Source: Septoria linicola
Taxonomy: Eukaryota > Ascomycota > Dothideomycetes > Mycosphaerellales > Mycosphaerellaceae
DNA length: 64,000 nt
Assembly: GCA_024114885.1 (NCBI GenBank)
Contig: CP099421.1
Span: 1,674,001 to 1,738,000, forward strand
Direction: 5' to 3'
This document shows, in pieces, positions 53,955 to 62,669 of the stretch. Position 1 is the first letter of the stretch. Every line of letters starts with the position of its first letter. The notes beneath the pieces were generated by a model. That model worked only from the letters and a program-made list of their open reading frames with translations, made no database searches and was not told where the DNA came from. Made by a program: the position numbers and the translations under genes.

Positions 53955-54941
53955 TCAGTCGTGTAGATCCCGTTCCAGTGTCGCTTCCGGTTTATTGATA
54001 CGATACAATGTTTTGACAGTATTGAAGTAAGCTTCATATTCAATCTCATCCACGTCATCGCCAGGTGGTAAGTCATAGTGGTAATGTCCGCCCCGATTGC
54101 CACCGTCTGTGGAAAAGCAGTGAGTGTGCTCCATCCTCAAGCCTAACTTCTTCCCAGGATCTGCTGAATGGAACACTGTCAGGCAGACGATAGGTGCTTC
54201 GAAGTTGTGGTACGTCAACCAGTCGTTCAGCTGCTTCGCATCCTTGAATGGCGGTCCGTTTTGGGCTGGAAAGTCGGGCATAACGTGGAAATATGCCTTG
54301 CCAGTCTTGATTAGAAACATGCCTCCCATGCTGATCGGTTGCTCGTCTCCATACTTCGCAGCTAACGTGCTTCGTATGCATTCCGTGAAGCTCTTGAAGT
54401 TGCCTTTTCTGGCCCTGGCTGTAACCTTGAGCACATCACCCGGAAGTCCAGTAGAGCCATAGAGGTTCATCATTAGAGCACAATCACAAGTTGGACTTGG
54501 CTCACAGATGGCTTCATTCTTGCCATCCGTACCATTGAACTTTGTGTAGTACGTCAAGTTGTTGACATTGTCAAAGCTGTCCTGCCAACTTAGATTAGGT
54601 GCCAGCTCTGAATTCACGCCAATACGATGGAAAGGCCCGGCTCCAGCTCCAAGTAATTGTCCCTTCTTAGCATCCATTTGCATCTCTTTTGCAATGTCCA
54701 GTAGGGAGTACTTGCATTCGAGTCGAGGCTCAGGAAAGAGATTGGGCTGCCCACCAATGTCAGCTGCCTTCTCTGCGCCACATAGACCTTCAGCTGCAAG
54801 GAAGTAAGGAGCTTGTCGAAGATCCGGACATGGCGAGACGCTGATTTGGGCTTTCTCGAAGTTGGCTTCAAGAGCTGGCCTGAGAGTATCTGCAAGTCCA
54901 GCCAGTGCTGGGGGTGAGAGCTTATGTTGAGTCGTGTTCAT
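53955..54941 (-). CDS. DUF1907 zinc ester hydrolase (C11orf54 homologue)
   Basis: Predicted 328 residues from ATG 54941; human C11orf54 is 315. The block KLGLRMEHTHCFS and GGHYHYD supplies the three histidines that bind zinc in the human structure. The conserved NLYGSTGLPGDVLKVTARAR and PISMGGMFLIKTGKA are also present. The human protein hydrolyses model esters, and its physiological substrate is unknown. The frame is open up to 55085. A start at 54986 (MQRLGSIARHVTTRK) would add a basic, mitochondrial-like leader, so the location is open. Single exon, intact. Confidence 0.85.
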   Translation of the reverse strand: MNTTQHKLSPPALAGLADTLRPALEANFEKAQISVSPCPDLRQAPYFLAAEGLCGAEKAADIGGQPNLFPEPRLECKYSLLDIAKEMQMDAKKGQLLGAGAGPFHRIGVNSELAPNLSWQDSFDNVNNLTYYTKFNGTDGKNEAICEPSPTCDCALMMNLYGSTGLPGDVLKVTARARKGNFKSFTECIRSTLAAKYGDEQPISMGGMFLIKTGKAYFHVMPDFPAQNGPPFKDAKQLNDWLTYHNFEAPIVCLTVFHSADPGKKLGLRMEHTHCFSTDGGNRGGHYHYDLPPGDDVDEIEYEAYFNTVKTLYRINKPEATLERDLHD

Positions 54942-55461
54942 CTTGCGAGTGGTGACGTGTCTGGCTATGGAGCCTAGTCTTTGCATGAGAGGTGGGAAAG
55001 GGATTCGAATATTCTGAACACGAGATGCGGAAGCAGTGCACTTCAAACAGTGTCTCTTATAGCTCAGGCTGACCTTCCTCTCCAAGGTCTCCTATTGATG
55101 GACTGGTGATGTGCTTGGCAGTTGGAGATCCGAAAACACCTTCCTGCTCATCAGACGTCACAGTCCTTTCTGTCATCAACATCAGCACCTTTCCATCAAG
55201 AGCTGCCCCGATATCGCTCGTAGCATCATGGCTTGCATTGATGAGCAGGATTGTGTTCCCTCGGGCATGCAGCAAACCCCTCATCGTCGACGAAGAGCCA
55301 GAGATGACATCGGTGCACTTGCCTCCGAAGGAGGCATGAACTCTGCCCTGATGACCCCGTAGCGATGTACAGTACACCTTCACCAGAGCTACGCGTATGT
55401 TCACATTGATGCACGATCATTCCGTTGGATATCGCCTATCGTTGCTCTGAAGCAATTCATC
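54942..55461. other. Divergent promoter region
   Basis: About 520 bases between the DUF1907 and SDR genes, which are transcribed away from each other. No separate gene supported. Confidence 0.4.
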
Positions 55462-56372
55462 ATGACTACCTCTCAATTTCCAGTCTATCCAGACCTTGCT
55501 GGCAAAGTTGCCCTCATCACAGGTTAGCCATGAGCAACGATGCTCTATCTTAGCTTAAGTGAATCAACGCTCATAACATAGCAGGAATTGGTCAAGTCGG
55601 CATTCCCAATTCGCCAACATGGGGCAACGGCGCAGCAACAGCTCGTGTGCTATCTCACAGCGGCGTTAAGATTGTAGGATGTGACCTCAACCTCTCTGCA
55701 GCAGAATACACCAAGCAACGTCTCATTCAAGACAACCCAAACGCAATCTGCGATGTCATGAGCGCCGACATGACCAGTGTCAACGACGTTGCCGCTTTCG
55801 TTCAAGCTGCAATCGACAAGCATGGCCGAATCGACATTCTATACAACAACGTCGGCATGACCGCCGCAGGTGATCCTGGCACCATGTCCGAGGAAGCCTG
55901 GCAGAAGCAAATCGATCTCAATCTCAACAGCGTGTTCCGCTGTTGTCGACTCGTCCTCCCCATCATGGAAAAGCAAGGCTCCGGCGTCATCATCAACAAC
56001 GCTTCAATCACCGCTCTACGCTACATCGGCAAACCACAGATCGCGTACGCCACAGCAAAAGCAGCCGTAGTACAATTCACAAAAGCGACAGCTTGCATGT
56101 ATGCTCCCAAAGGGATCAGACTAAATTGTGTGATACCCGGACTCATGTACACGCCTCTTGTAGAGAATCTCGAAATGAGCGATAAACCTGAAGATCGTGA
56201 AGTCGCGAGGAAGATCACACAGCATAATGTACCCATGGGTGTGATGGGGGATGCTCATGATGTTGCTAATGCGGTTGTGTTCTTGTCGAGTTCTGCTGCA
56301 AAGTACATTACTGCACAAGCGTTGATTGTTGATGGCGGGATCACGGAATCGACTGGGACGGGAGGGTTGTGA
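55462..56372 (+). CDS. Short-chain dehydrogenase/reductase (classical SDR)
   Basis: Exons 55462-55522 and 55582-56372 (59-nt intron, GTTAGC donor, ACATAG acceptor, phase 1) give 283 residues. The splice builds LITGAGIGQVG, the cofactor loop. ILYNNVGMTA, INNASITAL and YATAKAA give the structural Asn and catalytic Ser-Tyr-Lys, and VGCDLN after strand 2 suggests NAD(H). An unusual stretch between the cofactor loop and helix B (IPNSPTWGNGAATARVL) lengthens the N-terminus. The substrate is unknown. The 3' end overlaps the convergent gene at 56255-56910 by 118 bases. Confidence 0.88.
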
Positions 56373-56910
56373 GCATAGACATCAACATTGAAGGTAATTA
56401 TTGACCAGTCCTGATTCGAAGGATCGCGCTTCATGGCACCATAGCCATCATCTGCTGGATCCCACGGCTTCTGCCCTTCCTTCTCAACATGCTGTCTCTT
56501 GATATGATCGGGCTCTTCTTTCGGCCTCTTCATATTCTCCTGACTAGGTTGTGGTTCCTCTAGGCCTCCCAGACCACTCTGCTCCGGATGAGAGACTGGT
56601 TTTGCGGTGGTAGGCTTTGTTTCTGCAGGCTCGCTATCGAGGCTACGGCTGGTGTTGACTTGACTGGCTTCGCCACTGCTGGAAGGAGAGTCGCGGATGT
56701 TGGTTGCGTTGGGCTCGCCTCGGGTTGAAGCACCGCGAGATGGTTCGTTGGCGTAGGTGCGACGGCTCAGTACTAGGTTGATAACAATTAGCTCTGGGTA
56801 TTGCAGGACGATCGTAGTGCATTGGGCTTACGACATGTTGGTGCTCGAATAATCTTTGGCCCGAGTGCAGTAACCTGTCGTGGTAGAAATGTTTTGATGA
56901 TTGACGACAT
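56255..56910 (-). CDS. Small polar protein with basic N-terminus, unknown function
   Basis: Exons 56910-56832 and 56772-56255 (59-nt intron, GTAAGC donor, CCTAG acceptor, phase 1) give 198 residues. The start MSSIIKTFLPRQVTALGPK is basic and amphipathic like a mitochondrial presequence. The middle is Ser/Glu/Pro-rich, and then comes a conserved-looking charged motif RPKEEPDHIKRQHVEKEGQK followed by PWDPADDGYGAMKRDPSNQ. The last ~45 residues are antisense to the end of the SDR gene and look less natural. The true C-terminus may be just after PSNQ through an intron or a changed stop. I do not recognise the family, although the motif looks conserved. Confidence 0.6.
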
Positions 56911-57241
56911 GATGATCTGTATATTCTTGAAAGTTCTTGATCGTAGTAGTGAACTTGCGGTGCTCTTGACTAGAGGTGTTTGGTATCCATATGCTATTGC
57001 AGGGATCATCGCGGATGTGACGTTCGACATCGTCAATTGCGCTTCATTGTGCTACGCCTAAGACATCATCATGTTGATTACACTTATTACCCAGCATGAG
57101 CGGCAACTGTGTCCATATAAAGCGCTGAAGCTCTTGTTGGTCTCGATGCAAGTCGAACTTGGCGGACAGCTCGTTGAAAGCCGAGCATTCAGCGTCAAGC
57201 TGTGGGTATCTCACGACCTACGTACACGAGCCACGACGAAA

Positions 57242-58384
57242 TCAGTGCCGCTTGAACAATTTCAGAACACCTCTGAGGGTCTGATGGGCCATAAGCTGCG
57301 CAGGAGGCACTCTAGGTCCAACATAACCTTTGATTGGCGGTTCCCACATCGCGTTGGCACCATTGTTGAGCGCGTGTTCGATCTCGTCCAGCTCAAACCA
57401 CTTGGCTTCCTCAAGCTCGCTCTCTGGGTACGTGATGTCTTCTCCGCCTTCTATGCATTGTCCCATGGCACCAATCAGTAACGTTGAAGGGTACGGCCAA
57501 GGCTGTGAAGAGTGAATTTGCACATGAGCGAGACGAACACCAGTCTCTTCGAAGGCTTCACGTCTTGTTGCAACTTCAAGCGACTCGCCAGGCTCTACGA
57601 AGCCGGATAGGCAGCTGAAGTAATTCTCTGGCCATCGCTTGCCTCGACCAAGGAGGACACGCTTAGCATCTGCGGCTACAGGTGCGATCACTACCGTAGG
57701 ATCTGTACGAGGAAAAGCCTGGTTGTGCAGACCAGTCCGAGTCGGACAAGCAGTCTTGCGTGGTACGCCGGCATCTGCGGGAGGACAGACGACTTTAGAC
57801 CCTCCGTGCGTTGATAGCATCTTGCCGCCACAAGCACCACAAAAGCGATTCCTGGTGTTCCAGTCTATCAGAGATCGAGCGTGGCTGAGTATCGCAGAGT
57901 CTCCGTGGCTGAGATTTAGGTCTACACGCGTGGGTACATGTGTTCTTCCTTGTGATTTCTGCCGAGATTTGAAACGATCGTAGTGTGACGAGGAGACGTC
58001 TAGCGCGAAGTACGGTACTCCGTAGTACAAGCCGAGAGAGACAGCGGGTGTCTTACAGCCAGCCTCGAGGTCGAGTCCAAGGAAGATCAATCGTGGATGA
58101 TGTTCAGCTGGGTTGAAATCCTGGATCTGTGTCTTTTCGTCCTTCTCGTAAGGCTCGCCGATCCAGAACTTCAGATCGTCGTAGCCGACATATGCGAAAT
58201 TGCCATCGGAATCTCGCAGCGCATTGAGCTCGTTGAAGGTCAGATATCTGGCACTTGGATGTTTTGATGCCTTGTCTAGCAACTCGTGTTGAGTTCGTAG
58301 GAATGCCAGTCTGTCAATCTTGCCGTTACTAAAGTAAGCATTGTTGCCCACGCCGAAGATCTCGGTCAATGTACTAGGGGCCAT
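57242..58384 (-). CDS. NADH pyrophosphatase (Nudix, Npy1/NUDT12 type)
   Basis: A 380-residue single-exon protein. It hydrolyses NADH, NADPH-derived and related dinucleotides to mononucleotides; the yeast enzyme is peroxisomal. The zinc-ribbon pair FCGACGGKML and the Nudix box starting GFVEPGESLE and ending REAFEETGV are intact. So is the NADH-specific SQPWPYPST motif just downstream. The C-terminal residues KRH are not a clear PTS1, so location is uncertain. Length is normal. Confidence 0.93.
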   Translation of the reverse strand: MAPSTLTEIFGVGNNAYFSNGKIDRLAFLRTQHELLDKASKHPSARYLTFNELNALRDSDGNFAYVGYDDLKFWIGEPYEKDEKTQIQDFNPAEHHPRLIFLGLDLEAGCKTPAVSLGLYYGVPYFALDVSSSHYDRFKSRQKSQGRTHVPTRVDLNLSHGDSAILSHARSLIDWNTRNRFCGACGGKMLSTHGGSKVVCPPADAGVPRKTACPTRTGLHNQAFPRTDPTVVIAPVAADAKRVLLGRGKRWPENYFSCLSGFVEPGESLEVATRREAFEETGVRLAHVQIHSSQPWPYPSTLLIGAMGQCIEGGEDITYPESELEEAKWFELDEIEHALNNGANAMWEPPIKGYVGPRVPPAQLMAHQTLRGVLKLFKRH

Positions 58385-58824
58385 TTCGATCGCTATCAGT
58401 CAGACTGTCAATAATACAGTCTTGATGAAGGAGACGTGCGGCTTTATGGAAGCATTGCGGCTAGGTGGAGACCCCGCTCGAACTGACCTCCCTGTTAGGG
58501 CTTGTTGCCAGCGATCAGTCCTCCGTGCCATCACTATGGACCTATTGATTCTCCTTCATTCGAAGATTCGTGAATAGCTGACAGCTGCGAGAAGGAACCT
58601 CGATCGAACGAAGGGATTCACCTCCGAGGGATTGCGTCTTGATGACATTGATGGCATCGCAGACGTGTAGAGATCTTAGCGTGTCATTTTCGTGATTAGC
58701 TGCAAGCGCATACAGGGAAGGTTTGGCGACACGCTTTCCTGACAGTGTGCGAATTATGACTACAAGTGGCTGCATTTTGAAATTTAGTAAGACCAGCATG
58801 CAGCTGCCATATTGCTATAAATCA
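58385..58824. other. Intergenic, no gene seen
   Basis: About 440 bases holding the Nudix gene promoter and the 3' flank of the DUF6536 gene. Confidence 0.4.
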
Positions 58825-60797
58825 CTACTCAGCATCTAGCTCCCCCGCCACTGAGCCGCACGGTGCATGCACTTCCTTGCTAGTGAAGCGACATTGTCGC
58901 AGCGCATCATTATCATCGTGTGCCATTTCACCCCAGCTCAGTGGCATAAACGCAATATCAGGCTCGTCAGCTGGCCGCTTGCAGGCAGCTGCAATTGCGA
59001 ATGAGTTTGAGCCTACGATAGGCATTTCTCCGCCCAAGGGCTGCCAGCCAAGTATGATGAGCACCGCCAAGAGTGCAAATGCCAGAAGTATAGCTGTCAA
59101 CATCGGCGGACACGAGCAGCCCACTTCCGACGAGATATCTGTCTCCGAATCGGCCGTGCTCCAGCTTGTGCCATTGACGTCGTGCCTAACATTTCTGATG
59201 CGGACCAAGAACAGACTCTGAGAGATCAGCCAGTGCATGACCATGCTCGTCAGCAGCAGAGGACAGCTGTAACGATAGGGCAGCGAAAGAAAGTAAGTCG
59301 ACCGCTGATCGCCGCGAGGATCGGTTACGCGTAGTGTCTTGTGCTTCAAGGAGAAGCTATTCCATTCCGAGGCTAGCACCATGGCTGTTGCGATGCCGTT
59401 GTACATCAAATACAGTATGCTGAAGACCAGTTATGGGGTATTGGCAAGTAGAACTGCTTCGACGAGGCCACGCGTTCCATAACCAGAGATCGAGTTGCCA
59501 TCAGAGGTCAGTATCGAGTCCGGGTCCACACGCCCGAAGCCTCGTGTGAACGCGAATGTGGATGTGGACTCTCCGCGCATATCGGCACCAACATTCGTCT
59601 GAAGAACCCCAAGAACCAGAAAATAGATGCAGAATCCCAAGCCGACCATACATGTCAGCAGCGTGGTGATCCATCGAGCTATGCTCACCCCGGCAGCCCA
59701 TCGTCGACCAACTATGATCTGTGAATATCGCCAGGAACGAGAGAGAGTGTGTTGGGTAGTGCAAGCAGTACGATCTGGCAGGCTCAGAAAGCTGGCAACG
59801 GCATCTCCAAGAGTCGTTAACGCGGTACCATCACCAGTGTGTAAGGTCCAGAGAATGGCAGCTGTCTTGAGCACACTGCACACAACAACAGCACAGAGCA
59901 GCCCAAAGGATAGCCGTAGCTGGCATTGCTCCTGAAGCTTTGTGGTAAGACAGTAGTCAATCTTGTGCTTGGCTTGATAGATTGCATTCCACGACGCGTT
60001 TGCTCGGATGTATTCATCCTCTGGTTCCTCATAGGCGAGCGAACGATAGCTGATATCCAACGAGATCTGCCAATCATCATAGTTGTCCTTGAGATCAGTC
60101 AATGAGCAACGGTCGATGTAAGTATAGAAACCCCCGTCCATCTCGCACAGCCAGGTGTAAGAAACCGAACCCAGACCGACAAGAGTATCCACCACAGCAT
60201 CACACGCTTGAGCGGCACGCGCAACAGCATGTTCCGCACACTGGGTACGCCAATGTCGAGCCAATCACCTTTTTTTGCGTGGGCGTTATCCAGATCACTT
60301 CTGGTGGGCGCTGCGAGACACTGCATGGTATAGTTTGATGCGCCCAAAAGCATGGAGCTCAGGATGTTAATCACGACATGCAATGCTATGGACCATCTGT
60401 TGACTCCAGTACATGAGCCTTCGTGTATGGTAGCAATGCCGTCGTTGTGTGGGGCCACTCGATAAGCCACAATGGCTGCGACACTATTCACCAGAAGGAC
60501 CGTGACAGATGCAGAAGCGCAGCATATAGTTCCAAACCGCCAGGCTTGGAACTTGCGCCTTCTCAAGTGTGTGCTTCGCTGTTCTCTGTTCGCCGGCGGA
60601 GCATCCAGTAGCCTCTCTGCATGGTCGGCTTTGGTACTATCGTCCTCGCTCTGGGATTGTCGAGGAGCGATATGTTCCGCAGAAGTAGAGGCATGGAGGG
60701 GTCGCGCATCGTTGTCGTGTCTCGACCTTAGGTCTGTGGTAAAAAAGAAGTTCGTAAGCGGATTGGGCCATCTTGGAAAAAATGTGCTGACAATCAA
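58825..60797 (-). pseudogene. DUF6536-type multispan membrane protein, broken by frameshift and TAA
   Basis: Three consecutive minus-strand open pieces belong to one protein: 60797-60099, 60264-59431 and 59409-58825. The first carries the diagnostic AWRFGTICCASASVTVLLVN, IHEGSCTGVNRWSIALHVVI and SNYTMQCLAAPTRSD, then WLDIGVPSVRNM. The reading then slips by one base near 60175 (from MLWWILLSV to GLGSVSYTWLCEMDG); one missing base would restore it. The second lesion is TAA at 59433-59431 in LLANTP-stop-LVFSILYLMYNG, in the same frame as the last piece, consistent with CAA to TAA (Gln to stop). At least seven hydrophobic spans remain. The family is fungal-specific and of unknown function. No intron explains either break. 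Confidence 0.75.
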
Positions 60798-61298
60798 CTA
60801 CGGCCAAAGCCGCAAGAGGGCAGGAGCTAACTTAGCGTTGACAACTGATCATGTTCGTGATCTGCGATGAGTCGCATTTTACAGGCGTGCCAAGCGGTCG
60901 AGTTCAGGACAATCTTATCACTGGCCAACAGGATCGTGGCGTATACCATCTCGAAGTGCAGAGCCGGACGTTCAGTTTCGAAATCGGTTGTTACCGCAGT
61001 CTTGGAAGCGTTCAGCTGGTCGGATGGTTGGTCTCAGTGCACTTGGCATACTTCTGGTGGCGGTTGGCGCAGTATTCCGAAGCGAGGGCTGAATTGTGCT
61101 GCGAGGCAACGTTGTCGATAAGATATTACCCGAGTCTCCATTGCGAACGAGTATCGCAGAGTCGGGGAGCAAGGAGTTGTCTGGGCAAGTGTGTATAGAC
61201 AGTGGCAGCAGTTAACTTAGCAAGTGCGGCAAGCTTCGGGAACGCGCTTGCACCCGATGTCGCAGTGAACGAGTCCACATCATGCAGCATATTCTTCA
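60798..61298. other. Divergent intergenic region
   Basis: Promoter region between the DUF6536 remnant and MRX8-like gene. No gene seen. Confidence 0.4.
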
Positions 61299-62390
61299 AT
61301 GGACTTCCTACGCCTGCCCTCCACTCTACGCCGCAGCCTCGTGAGCCAGCCACGCATCGCACAGGCACTCCTCCGCCATGTCGCAACCACGCCCAATCCA
61401 CCACTGGACAACACCTCCGAACCACAAAAGCTCCTCAAACTCTCTCCCGAAACGCTAAACTCCTACACCGTCTCCCACCCTCCATTAACCAGCGACCTCC
61501 CCAAAGCCCGCTCCTTCTTCACAAAACACCACCCCGAGCTCCTCTTCACCTCCGCCTCCTTCCGCGCCCTGCCCCCCTCTCCCTTCCCTGAAGTCGCCTT
61601 CCTCGGCCGCTCCAACGTCGGCAAATCCAGTCTCCTCAACGCCCTCTTCGGCCGCCCCCACAGCGACATCGCGCGCGTCTCCAAGAAACCCGGCAAAACC
61701 CGCACAATCAACGGCTTCGGCGTCGGCGGCGAAGGTCTCGTCGGCGCAAAAGCCAAAGCCCCGGCGCGAGACAGCACGGGACAGGAAGTGAGCACGAAGA
61801 GCGAAGCATGGAAACGATGGGGTCGAGGAGGACTGCTGGTCGTTGATATGCCAGGATATGGTTCAGGAAGTCGAGAGGAATGGGGAGGCGAGATTATGAA
61901 GTATTTGGAAAACCGGAAGCAGTTGCGGAGGACGTATGTGCTCGTGGACTCGCAGCATGGGTTGAAGAAGACGGATGTGCAATTGCTGGTGCATTTGAGG
62001 AAGCAAGGCATTGCGCATCAGGTCGTGTTGTCGAAAGTGGATAAATTGCTGTATCCAGACTCAAAGTCCCCGGGGCCGTTGAGGCTGCATAATGGACTGG
62101 TGAAATTGAAGGCGAGGTGTGAAGAGATTCGGCAGGAATTGGATGAGGCTGCGGCGGAAGAAGGGGTGAGAGGCAAGATGGGGGACCTGATGTGTTGTAG
62201 CTCCGAGAAGAGTCTGGACGCGAGGAACAAGACGAGGAGAATTGGTGTTGATGAACTGCGGTGGTCCGTGTTGACTGCTTGTGGGCTAGAGAACACCATT
62301 GACCTGAGGAGGGCGACAAAAGTGAAGGTCTCGGACGAGGAGGAGCCCATCGTTCAGGAGGAGAGAGAACAGTACGCGCCTATGCAGTAA
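61299..62390 (+). CDS. Mitochondrial EngB-type GTPase (MRX8-like)
   Basis: A 363-residue single-exon protein. The basic N-terminus (MDFLRLPSTLRRSLVSQPR) fits a mitochondrial presequence. GTPase motifs are FLGRSNVGKSSLLNALFG (G1), KPGKTRTINGF (G2), VVDMPGYG (G3) and VLSKVDK (G4). This TrmE-Era-EngB class assists large-subunit ribosome assembly in bacteria, and yeast Mrx8 associates with mitochondrial gene expression. An insertion of about 35 residues (GLVGAKAKAPARDSTG) between G2 and G3 is typical of fungal members. Intact. Confidence 0.9.
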   Translation: MDFLRLPSTLRRSLVSQPRIAQALLRHVATTPNPPLDNTSEPQKLLKLSPETLNSYTVSHPPLTSDLPKARSFFTKHHPELLFTSASFRALPPSPFPEVAFLGRSNVGKSSLLNALFGRPHSDIARVSKKPGKTRTINGFGVGGEGLVGAKAKAPARDSTGQEVSTKSEAWKRWGRGGLLVVDMPGYGSGSREEWGGEIMKYLENRKQLRRTYVLVDSQHGLKKTDVQLLVHLRKQGIAHQVVLSKVDKLLYPDSKSPGPLRLHNGLVKLKARCEEIRQELDEAAAEEGVRGKMGDLMCCSSEKSLDARNKTRRIGVDELRWSVLTACGLENTIDLRRATKVKVSDEEEPIVQEEREQYAPMQ

Positions 62391-62669
62391 TTCGACTGCA
62401 CGCCAAAGCAATCTTCTATGAGAAGCTGCCATGTCAGACAAGATGTTGTTCGGAAGCAGTGATCGCATTCATCTATGAAAGAGTGGATTCTGCCTAGATG
62501 ACGAGCTCTGCAATCCAATCCTTCTCCCTCTCGTCACTAACTCACTTCAAGCCAATCTGAATCTCCAATAACAAAGGGAACAGCAAATGAGTGTGCAGCA
62601 GTCAAAGAAGCCTCGTCTGCTGGAAGGCTACACGTAGCCGAAGGTCCGGGCGCCTGTCCTGCCAATCCT

